Below, piece by piece: positions 1 to 5,345 of a stretch of 36,279 nucleotides of DNA. The translations under genes were made by a program, and so were the position numbers. Below the pieces are notes generated by a model, which saw nothing but the letters and a program-made list of their open reading frames with translations, ran no database searches and was not told the origin of the DNA. Each line of letters starts with the position of its first letter. Position 1 is the first letter of the stretch. The stretch comes from Parcubacteria group bacterium. GTDB taxonomy: Bacteria; Patescibacteriota; Minisyncoccia; Phycocordibacterales; 21-14-all-47-15. The stretch is taken from NCBI GenBank assembly GCA_016181845.1, contig JACOYO010000008.1, positions 1-36,279 on the forward strand, given 5' to 3'.

Positions 1-324
1 CCAAAAATAATGAGTATCGCCGTTGCTCAAAATAACGAAACGGCAACGCTTGGCTTTGGCGTAATCCTCGGCCTGTTTCTTGCCGACAACCGGATCTTTG
101 CTTTGAGATTTTGCTTCAAAAACTGCGAGAGGAAATCCTTTTGTATCTAAAAGTAAGTAATCAATAAAACCTTTGCCGTGTTCAAAATCATCGCCCAAAC
201 TTTCCAAATTCACATTGTCCTCAACCTCGATGTTCTTTGATCCCGTTTTCACATCAAAAAACCTCCAGCCGGAATCTTGGAGTAAACTATTTATTTTGAT
301 TCTAGCTTTGGCTTCTTTTTGCAT
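1..324 (-). CDS. HsdR-type restriction/helicase protein, N-terminal part (cut by window edge)
   Basis: Only the first 108 residues are inside the window; the frame stays open to base 1. The residues resemble the N-terminal nuclease domain of type I restriction R subunits (HsdR_N): a start MQKEAKARIKINSLL, then GFIDYLLLD with Asp55, then FEAKS with Glu70 and Lys72, followed by QAEDYAK. The Asp...Glu-x-Lys arrangement is the PD-(D/E)xK nuclease core, and the Gln-x3-Tyr helix after it is typical of RecB/HsdR nucleases. The helicase motor that should follow is outside the window, so a stand-alone helicase with this domain is also possible. The ATG at 324 lies 4 bp after the stop of the small Cys-rich gene, so the two are probably co-transcribed. 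No modification or specificity subunit is visible here. Confidence 0.75.
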   Translation of the reverse strand, partial: MQKEAKARIKINSLLQDSGWRFFDVKTGSKNIEVEDNVNLESLGDDFEHGKGFIDYLLLDTKGFPLAVFEAKSQSKDPVVGKKQAEDYAKAKRCRFVILSNGDTHYFW

Positions 325-328
325 AAAT

Positions 329-520
329 TTATTTTGTGATCACCCTATAGTCTCCCTCGTTGCCACCGACCCGGATATAATCCTCACATCCATCAACAGA
401 AATTCTCTTACACTTGCAGTAGGTGAATTTTTTGTGGGTATTCCAAAAAATCTCATCTCCGCAATGAGTGCATTTGTAGTAAGTCTCTTCTTTGGTTTTG
501 GTGGCGATTTCCTTTGGCAT
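329..520 (-). CDS. Small Cys-rich (zinc-ribbon-like) protein
   Basis: This 63-residue protein has one CxxC pair (CTHCGD) and a CxC pair (YCKCKR) about 14 residues later, enough to bind one zinc ion. The remainder, SVDGCEDYIRVGG, resembles a family of small uncharacterised proteins with a CGD...C.C...SVDGG.DYLR pattern; I recall this as a DUF family (DUF7695) but cannot confirm it. It starts 2 bp after the winged-helix gene stops and ends 4 bp before the HsdR-like gene, so it is the middle gene of a probable three-gene transcript. Its role is unknown; a regulatory or accessory role for the nuclease is an inference from position only. Confidence 0.65.
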   Translation of the reverse strand: MPKEIATKTKEETYYKCTHCGDEIFWNTHKKFTYCKCKRISVDGCEDYIRVGGNEGDYRVITK

Positions 521-522
521 AT

Positions 523-909
523 TTATAGTTTTCTATAGCTCGTTGACCGGCCTTGTCCGATACGCTCAATCTTTTTTAATCGCATCAATTTATCGATTGC
601 CTGCCTGACAGTCGGATAAGCGACCTTCGTCTGTTCGGAAATCTCGCGCGGCGTAGAACTATCAACTGTTTGGAGGTAACTCCAGACAGCGAGCTGTTTT
701 TGCGTAAGCAGTCGTTCAATGTTTTCCTCAAAGATAGAATTAAGAATTGAGAGGTTAACAATTTGCTCAACGTCATTGTTGGTAACTTTAACACCCGCAA
801 GTCGTAGGGAAGACGCGGTGCTTTGAATCAAGGTTCGGCGTTTCGCCTCTTTTAAAACTTGCGCCAGCGGGCGAACAGGAGTTTTAATTTTTCTGCCATT
901 TTTTGCCAT
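523..909 (-). CDS. Winged-helix DNA-binding protein
   Basis: The protein has 128 residues when started at the ATG at 909; a TTG seven codons upstream is possible but less likely. The N-terminal half is basic (KNGRKIKTPVRPLAQVLKEAKRRT). The C-terminal 60 residues look like a winged helix: TQKQLAVWSYLQ (helix 1), TPREISEQTKVAYPTVRQAIDKLMRL (helix-turn-helix) and a wing KKIERIGQGRSTSYRKL. This resembles the C-terminal winged helix of Fic and MarR-like proteins. It is the first gene of a tight run ending in an HsdR-like nuclease, so it could control that operon. Inverted ATGTAAACAAAC repeats at 1133-1167 are candidate binding sites. Family-level identity is not certain. Confidence 0.65.
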   Translation of the reverse strand: MAKNGRKIKTPVRPLAQVLKEAKRRTLIQSTASSLRLAGVKVTNNDVEQIVNLSILNSIFEENIERLLTQKQLAVWSYLQTVDSSTPREISEQTKVAYPTVRQAIDKLMRLKKIERIGQGRSTSYRKL

Positions 910-1046
910 ATGTTTAATCCGATATATCAACTATAGCGGATTGTAACGAATAAATCAAGCCCGGCACTTATTATGAGCTAGGCCGGAAAGTTGCAGTAAG
1001 AGCATTTGAATTACGACTTGGCGCAAAAAGATGGCGTTTCCGCAAT

Positions 1047-1187
1047 ATGACACTTTTGTATTATTCGGGAAAAGCCGACCGGAAAGAGCCTTTAAGGACG
1101 ATTCCAGTCCAAAATGTAAACAAAATATGCCAGTTTGTTTACATTGAGCTTGGTGATGTAAACAAACTCAAAAAAGTGATACAATAA
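1047..1187 (+). pseudogene. Possible gene remnant or very short ORF (46 aa)
   Basis: A reading frame is open from 954 to the TAA at 1185-1187, with an ATG only at 1047. The translated text (for example ELRLGAKRWRF upstream of the ATG and CQFVYIELGDVNKLKK near the end) has a protein-like composition, and the open frame continues upstream of the ATG. I do not recognise it. It may be the 3' remnant of a lost gene. The frame also contains the ATGTAAACAAA repeats, so it could equally be chance. Confidence 0.2.
1114..1167. promoter_or_regulatory. Three operator-like copies of ATGTAAACAAA
   Basis: ATGTAAACAAA occurs at 1114-1124, and again as a perfect 12-bp inverted pair, GTTTGTTTACAT at 1133-1144 and ATGTAAACAAAC at 1156-1167, separated by 11 bp. 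The spacing of an inverted pair plus a third upstream half-site is typical of a dimeric regulator's operator. It lies about 205 bp upstream of the winged-helix gene. No function is proven. Confidence 0.45.
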
Positions 1188-1244
1188 ATTCAACAGTTAA
1201 ATAATCGCTTCAATGGGCGACCTGAATGGTATTCCGAGTCCAAG

Positions 1245-1367
1245 GGCTCCGCTGGTAGGATTCTTTTGTTACACAAACAGTATAGGTTTCGTATCCGCCC
1301 TGGGCGGATATACTCAACCTTTTCGAATCCTACACGCAAAGCACGCGGGTGCTTTGCTCCGCGGAGC
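1245..1367 (-). repeat. tRNA-tail structured element following tRNA-Asn
   Basis: Read on the minus strand after the tRNA, the order is: an inverted copy of the acceptor end (1359-1367), a 9-bp hairpin with a 4-nt loop (1336-1357), an inverted copy of the T-arm 3' half (1322-1333), a short stem with an inner hairpin, TATACTGTT, a small GTA-loop hairpin, and a direct copy of the tRNA 3' end (1245-1263, one mismatch over 18 nt to 1412-1429). The inverted and direct T-arm copies can pair over 9 bp. The same order, with different bases in every stem, follows tRNA-Glu at 25747-25906. Function unknown. Confidence 0.6.
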
Positions 1368-1369
1368 TT

Positions 1370-1398
1370 AAAAAATCAAAACCCCCGAATTGGGGGTT
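1370..1398 (-). terminator. Rho-independent terminator after tRNA-Asn
   Basis: On the minus strand a 7-bp stem AACCCCC/GGGGGTT with a 5-nt loop is followed by TTGATTTTTT. It lies just downstream of the tRNA-Asn 3' end at 1413. It is also enclosed between the tRNA acceptor end and its inverted copy at 1359-1367. Confidence 0.7.
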
Positions 1399-1412
1399 AA
1401 GATTTTTACAAG

Positions 1413-1784
1413 CTCCGCGGGTAGGATTCGAACCTACGACCAACCGGTTACACTTATCTCAAAATTTCTTTTGAGGGTGGACTATATCATCACCCTTCCA
1501 TTATTAAAAATGGGGTGGGGTGGAAGGCGCTTCGGGCCGAGTTTATATCGGGCCTACTCTCTTGCGAGATAGTCTCTGAACCTTCCCCGCAAGGTGCGGG
1601 GCTTGGCTGCTGATTACCTTATTTGCAAATGAGCAAGCGTAGGCTTCCAGTTCCCACACAAAATTAATTTAGTCGGAATCCCGACTTATTGTCGAGACAA
1701 TTCACCTTCTTTTTCATCCCTAAATTCCTTTAGGGAGCTGCGTAATGTCCACAGCCGGACGCTCTACCACTGAGCTACCGCGGA
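1413..1784 (-). tRNA. tRNA-Asn(GUU) interrupted by a group I intron
   Basis: The 5' exon is 1751-1784 and the 3' exon 1413-1450. The acceptor stem TCCGCGG/CCGCGGA is perfect, with discriminator G at 1413. The D arm is GCTC/GAGC and the T arm GTAGG-TTCGAAT-CCTAC. Joined, the anticodon arm is TCCGG-CTGTTAA-CCGGT, giving anticodon GUU and the CUGUUAA loop usual for tRNA-Asn. CCA is not encoded. Read without splicing, the bases CTGTGGA mimic a GUG (His) anticodon loop, so an automatic scan could mislabel it. Splicing must occur between anticodon positions 35 and 36 to give a working tRNA. The 27-43 pair would be U-U, a minor flaw. Confidence 0.85.
1451..1750 (-). ncRNA. Group I intron in tRNA-Asn, 300 nt, no ORF
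   Basis: Minus-strand hallmarks of a group I intron are present: an R-like GTTCAGAGACTA (1570-1581) and an S-like GATATAGTCC (1479-1488) that form P7 through GACUA/UAGUC; a P/Q-like block TAATCAGCAGCCAAGCC just before a P6 hairpin; P3 formed by GGAAG...CGCUU with AAGCG...CUUCC. P1 pairs exon GGCUGU with intron GCAGCU, putting a U-G wobble exactly at the 5' splice site. The last intron base is G (1451). Two small hairpins between R and the 3' strand of P3 (UCUC-GCAA-GAGA and a GGCC-closed one) look like P7.1 and P7.2 and suggest subgroup IA. No homing endonuclease is encoded. Confidence 0.88.
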
Positions 1785-1928
1785 ATGTTTATATTCTTTT
1801 TAATGTACTTTCTTTTTCCGCTCCTTTTAATATCGCGGAATGCATTGTTCTGTAAAAAGAACGTGAGTGCATAATATCAAAAATAGCAGAGCAGGGCAAG
1901 AATACTAAAAACAATATACAAAATACGA

Positions 1929-1934
1929 TATACT
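1929..1934 (+). promoter_or_regulatory. -10 box of leaderless type
   Basis: TATACT is followed by 6 bases and then the ATG at 1941. Transcription would start at or next to the start codon, and there is no room for a Shine-Dalgarno sequence. Confidence 0.55.
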
Positions 1935-1940
1935 AAGATT

Positions 1941-2165
1941 ATGTATATCAGAGTGAATGCGATTGCCGGCGCAAAAAAAGAATCAGTGAAAGAGATAGGG
2001 GAGAATCGTTTGGAAATCGCTGTGCGCGAGCCGGCAGAGAGAAACATGGCAAACAAGCGCATTACGGAACTCGTGGCGGCGTATTGCGGTGTGCCACCCA
2101 AAGCCGCGCGTATTATCAATGGGCACCATTCGCCGCATAAAATGTTTTCTATCCACGAAAAATGA
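1941..2165 (+). CDS. DUF167 (YggU family) protein
   Basis: This 74-residue protein matches the small DUF167/YggU fold in length and pattern: VNAIAGAKKESV near the N-terminus, LEIAVREPAERNMANKRITELVAAYCGVP in the centre, and ARIINGHHSPHKMFSI at the end. The usual family motif reads V.P.A....V........L.V.V..P...G.AN..L...LA, with a final G..SR.K. Here the Pro of V.P.A is Ala (VNAIAG) and the SR.K motif is SPHK. Its biochemical role is not known. It is followed after 36 bp by the hibernation factor gene, which has its own promoter. Confidence 0.85.
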   Translation: MYIRVNAIAGAKKESVKEIGENRLEIAVREPAERNMANKRITELVAAYCGVPPKAARIINGHHSPHKMFSIHEK

Positions 2166-2189
2166 CTTTCCTCACCAAAGCGCTTGTGG

Positions 2190-2195
2190 TATAAT
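2190..2195 (+). promoter_or_regulatory. -10 box of the hibernation factor gene
   Basis: A perfect TATAAT lies 6 bases before the ATG at 2202, so the transcript should start at the start codon. It also decides the start: an upstream in-frame TTG at 2184 would lie outside the transcript. Confidence 0.6.
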
Positions 2196-2201
2196 ATATC
2201 C

Positions 2202-2570
2202 ATGCGTACTTCAATAAAAACAACTCGTCTGTTATTAACGTCTGCCATTTCGGACTATATAGATAAAAAAATTGCCGATATTGAAAAATTTATCTCGGCA
2301 GAGGATGAGAGTGTTTCGGCGAATATTGAAATTGAAAAGACAACCGCGCACCATCATTCCGGCGATATTTTTCGCGCAGAAATAAACATGCATATTGCGG
2401 GTGGAAATTTACGCGCTGAAGCGACCAAAGAAGATTTACACGCGGCGCTTGATGAAATCAAAGACGAAATCATACGGGAACTATCTACGCAAAAGAACAA
2501 ACGAGAAACGCTTATCAAGAAAGGCGGGAGGGTGTTCAAGCGCCTCTTGCGCGGGTTTCCAAAAAAATGA
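2202..2570 (+). CDS. hpf: Ribosome hibernation promoting factor / RaiA family, short form
   Basis: The protein has 122 residues (start ATG 2202). It fits the sigma-54 modulation / S30EA fold: a first strand with TSIKTTRLLLTSAISDYIDKKIADIEKFI, a middle with SANIEIEKTTAHHHSGDIFRAEINMHIAGGNLRAEATKEDLHAALDEIKDEIIREL, and a basic C-terminal tail. Family members bind the decoding region of the 30S subunit and silence ribosomes in slow growth. The length matches the short form, so there is no C-terminal dimerisation domain. The stop is 47 bp before the cyclophilin gene, and a -10-like TACAAT for that gene overlaps the stop region. Confidence 0.85.
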   Translation: MRTSIKTTRLLLTSAISDYIDKKIADIEKFISAEDESVSANIEIEKTTAHHHSGDIFRAEINMHIAGGNLRAEATKEDLHAALDEIKDEIIRELSTQKNKRETLIKKGGRVFKRLLRGFPKK

Positions 2571-2617
2571 TACAATGTTTTTACTTTTATTAATCTGATT
2601 GCGTAATCTGATTATGT

Positions 2618-3244
2618 ATGGAAGAGAAAAATAATATTCACTGGGGAGTTTTTTTACTGTCGGTTGTCGTATTGGTCGCTGTATTTATGCTCGGGTATCT
2701 ATTTAAAAATATATCAATGCAAGGAGAAAAAAACGTAGCAAAAGATTTAGCGTCAAAAACAAATCTTGCGCAGAGTGTCATCATAAAAACAAATGTCGGG
2801 GACATAGAGCTCGCTCTTTTCACAAACAAAGCGCCGCTTACCGTTGAAAATTTTGTGAAATTGTCTGAAGCTGGTTTTTACAACGGCACGCTCTTTCATC
2901 GGGTTATTAAAGATTTCATGATTCAGAGCGGCGACCCGTTGAGCAAAGAAAGCAATTGGGCATTACATGGCACTGGCGGCCCAGGGTATGCATTCAAAGA
3001 TGAAATTAATGACGAGAAATTAGTTCGCGGAGTGCTTGCAATGGCAAATGCCGGACCAAATACCAACGGAAGTCAATTTTTTATTGTTACTGCTGAAAAA
3101 ACGCCATGGCTTGACGGCAAACATACAGCATTTGGAAAAGTTATAAAGGGAATGGATGTGGTGGATAAAATCAGCATGGTTGAAGTCAACGAGCAAAGCC
3201 ATCCTCTGCGTGATGTGGTTATTGAGCAAATCGTACTCAAATAA
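2618..3244 (+). CDS. Membrane-anchored cyclophilin-type peptidyl-prolyl isomerase
   Basis: This 208-residue protein catalyses cis-trans isomerisation of X-Pro bonds. Residues 9-30 form one hydrophobic membrane segment ([21 protein letters not shown]), so the enzyme domain is anchored, most likely facing outward. The cyclophilin domain shows [19 protein letters not shown], the active-site [42 protein letters not shown] and [15 protein letters not shown]. It is the short bacterial type. It ends head-to-head with fmt: the two reading frames overlap by 8 bp (3237-3244). Confidence 0.92.
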   Translation: MEEKNNIHWGVFLLSVVVLVAVFMLGYLFKNISMQGEKNVAKDLASKTNLAQSVIIKTNVGDIELALFTNKAPLTVENFVKLSEAGFYNGTLFHRVIKDFMIQSGDPLSKESNWALHGTGGPGYAFKDEINDEKLVRGVLAMANAGPNTNGSQFFIVTAEKTPWLDGKHTAFGKVIKGMDVVDKISMVEVNEQSHPLRDVVIEQIVLK

Positions 3245-4142
3245 GCATACTCTGAAACCCATCCCAGCTCATGAGAGTCTTGCCCTCCGGCAGGACTTTT
3301 TTGATAATAAAGACTTTATTGTCAAGAATGGCGTCTTTCACGATGACGCGAATTTTTTTGTCGCCTCTTTGGGCGAAAAAATACAACGATGGCCATCCGT
3401 CATACGCGCACCATTTGCGATAAAGCATCTCGGGGTTTTTTTCTAAATCTGAAAGCTCAAATAATCCGTCTTCTTTTTTTATTTTTTTTGTATAGGTTGC
3501 CTTAGCGTGGTCCTGCTCTCGCGGTGTTATGTTTCCAGCGACCCATTCAGGAATAGTCTCCGCGAGGAGCCGTCCCCCCATCTCCGCGAGCGTAGTTTCA
3601 AGCGTCAAACGCTTTATGGGCAATGGCGTATCCAATATTTCTTGCGCAACAATCGGACCATGGTCAAGCTCTTCATCAATAAGCATAATAGTCGTGCCTG
3701 TAACATCGGCTGAGAGAATAGCCGATTGGATAGGCGAGGCGCCGCGGAATTGGGGCAAAAGCGACGGATGGACATTGAGAGCGCCGTGGCGCGGGAGAGC
3801 CAAGATAGTTTTTGGAATAATTTTTCCGTATGCCGCGACTATAAAAAAATCACTATTTATGTTCGCCAGCCTTTCCGGAACAGGCGATAGTGTTTCCGTC
3901 TGAATATACGGTATGGTATTTTTCTCTGCCCATACTTTTACCGGCGGAGGAGTGAGCAAGAGCTTTCGTCCGCGCGGTTTGTCGGGCGCCGTAACAATAA
4001 GCGCGGGCATCAATCCGCGCCGCTTGAGTTCGTCTAAAACAATCACTCCGAATTCCGGCGTGCCAAAAAACACAAAATGATGGGACTTTTTTGATGGAAA
4101 CACATTCATATTACTATGAATCACGAAACTCTTCTTCATCAT
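3237..4142 (-). CDS. fmt: Methionyl-tRNA formyltransferase
   Basis: The enzyme puts a formyl group from 10-formyltetrahydrofolate on Met-tRNAi. Seen in the 301-residue product: the start of the Rossmann part, [17 protein letters not shown]; the loop [11 protein letters not shown]; the signature [17 protein letters not shown] with the catalytic Asn and His; and EELDHGPI with the catalytic Asp. A C-terminal tRNA-binding domain follows. The start is uncertain: ATG at 4142, the next codon, or ATG at 4109, which fits the usual family N-terminus better. An imperfect inverted repeat (4123-4131 with 4143-4151) surrounds the first two ATGs. The gene lies 23 bp behind def, the usual partner acting on the same formyl group. 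Confidence 0.93.
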   Translation of the reverse strand: MMKKSFVIHSNMNVFPSKKSHHFVFFGTPEFGVIVLDELKRRGLMPALIVTAPDKPRGRKLLLTPPPVKVWAEKNTIPYIQTETLSPVPERLANINSDFFIVAAYGKIIPKTILALPRHGALNVHPSLLPQFRGASPIQSAILSADVTGTTIMLIDEELDHGPIVAQEILDTPLPIKRLTLETTLAEMGGRLLAETIPEWVAGNITPREQDHAKATYTKKIKKEDGLFELSDLEKNPEMLYRKWCAYDGWPSLYFFAQRGDKKIRVIVKDAILDNKVFIIKKVLPEGKTLMSWDGFQSMLI

Positions 4143-4165
4143 GAGTTTCGTAATTCAAGATCATG

Positions 4166-4741
4166 TTAAGCATCCGGTTTTATTTCTTCAATTTCTTTCG
4201 CGTGGTCAATGAAAAGAATGCCGTTCAAATGGTCTATTTCGTGCTGAAAGACTTGCGCGAGTAAGCCGCTCGCGCCCATTTCAAAAGAGGTTCCGTGCTC
4301 ATCATAAGCGCGGATGCGGACTTGCTTGGCGCGATAGGTGTTTCCGTATTGCCATCGCACCGATAAACATCCTTCCGGGACCAATACTTTTTGTTTTGAA
4401 AGTTTTATAATTTCCGGATTGATAAACACCATATCTTTTTCGCGGCATTTTTTTTCAAACGCTGCTTTTTCTTTTTTGGTTAAAATTGGTTCCGGCGTGT
4501 CTTTTGAGACTTTGTCGGTTTCTTTTTTTAGATAAAAAATTTTCCCCGATACGACGAACATGCGAAGCGGAACGTCAATTTGCGGGGCGGCAATGGCGAT
4601 GCCGTCGTCGCAAGTGTAGAGCGCGTCTTTCATGTCGGCAATAAGACGCTTTATTTTTGCGCCTTTGATTTCAGAGAGCGGGATATTTTTTGCTATTTCA
4701 CGAAGCACGGGTTCGTCTTTTTGAACAATTTTTATTGGCAT
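4166..4741 (-). CDS. def: Peptide deformylase
   Basis: The product (191 residues, from ATG 4741) removes the N-formyl group from new proteins. All three family motifs are present: GIAIAAPQ (47-54), EGCLS with metal ligand Cys125, and QHEIDH with metal ligands His167 and His171 and catalytic Glu168. A charged segment at about 71-103 (KKETDKVSK...CREKD) is longer than in E. coli. An upstream in-frame start (4762) is rejected because TATGCT, a -10 box, sits at 4753-4758. It forms a pair with fmt downstream. Confidence 0.93.
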   Translation of the reverse strand: MPIKIVQKDEPVLREIAKNIPLSEIKGAKIKRLIADMKDALYTCDDGIAIAAPQIDVPLRMFVVSGKIFYLKKETDKVSKDTPEPILTKKEKAAFEKKCREKDMVFINPEIIKLSKQKVLVPEGCLSVRWQYGNTYRAKQVRIRAYDEHGTSFEMGASGLLAQVFQHEIDHLNGILFIDHAKEIEEIKPDA

Positions 4742-4870
4742 ATATAGTGCAAAGCATAACATTTTTTTGAGCAGATTTCCATTTTACAACTCACTTTTAA
4801 TTTGCGACTATTATCAATAGGTTTCTCATTGAAAGATTAAAAAACAAAAACACAAAGGGGGTTGATGACA

Positions 4871-5326
4871 ATGGAGATACCGATAAATTTAATCGGCGGA
4901 GCCGGGTTTTTCCCCGCAAGAAACTTTACCGATACTTCTCAATATAAGGAATCACGCGAATCTTCTTACGAAGAAGAACTCAATATTCTCGGTATAGAAG
5001 GGAAGAGTTCTGCTGATTTATTTAATATAATCTTTGCAATTGAATTGCGATGGATTCTAAATGCGTCTATCAAATGGAAAAGTGTTGGTACCGCGCCCAA
5101 TAGAAAATTTTTGGCGATGTATCAAGGCGTTGAACTTTTTTTATATGTGAATGTTTGCAATGACGGCGCTCTCGGCAAACACACGGCAATTATAAAAATC
5201 GGAAGAATCGTGCGGAGTGTGTCAAAAGTGTCTAGTATCGTTTTGCTTGTACGAGAAATCTCGGTGAGAAACAATTTAGTTTTTCGCAAAAATACCCATT
5301 ATACGCATAGACCTCGCAATAACTAA
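4871..5326 (+). CDS. Hypothetical protein, 151 aa
   Basis: I do not recognise this protein. The start is chosen at the ATG 4871 because AAAGGGGG at 4854-4861 is a good Shine-Dalgarno sequence at 9-base spacing; an ATG at 4865 is too close. It begins MEIPINLIGGAGFFPARNF, is acidic around residues 20-50, and has a compact middle with AIELRWILNASIKWKSVG and LFLYVNVCNDGALGKHTAIIKIGRIV. No membrane segment or signal peptide is evident. Its stop codon lies inside the loop of the downstream terminator. It stands alone between the divergent def gene and the convergent priA gene. Using a Shine-Dalgarno sequence sets it apart from most genes here. Confidence 0.6.
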   Translation: MEIPINLIGGAGFFPARNFTDTSQYKESRESSYEEELNILGIEGKSSADLFNIIFAIELRWILNASIKWKSVGTAPNRKFLAMYQGVELFLYVNVCNDGALGKHTAIIKIGRIVRSVSKVSSIVLLVREISVRNNLVFRKNTHYTHRPRNN

Positions 5327-5345
5327 CATATTGCGGGGTCTTTTT
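5310..5345 (+). terminator. Rho-independent terminator with the stop codon in its loop
   Basis: GACCTCGCAAT (5310-5320) pairs with ATTGCGGGGTC (5330-5340) and is followed by TTTTT. The TAA of the 151-aa gene (5324-5326) is in the loop. On the minus strand no T-tract follows, so it serves the plus strand only. Confidence 0.8.

Noticed and set aside
1390-1572. 60-aa plus-strand ORF
   Set aside because: It runs antisense through the tRNA-Asn 3' exon and the group I intron and shows no protein-like pattern.
1751-1784. tRNA-His(GUG) reading of the unspliced tRNA
   Set aside because: The GUG triplet spans the exon-intron border. The joined exons give the standard CUGUUAA loop of tRNA-Asn, and acceptor bases TCC...GGA-G fit Asn, not His.
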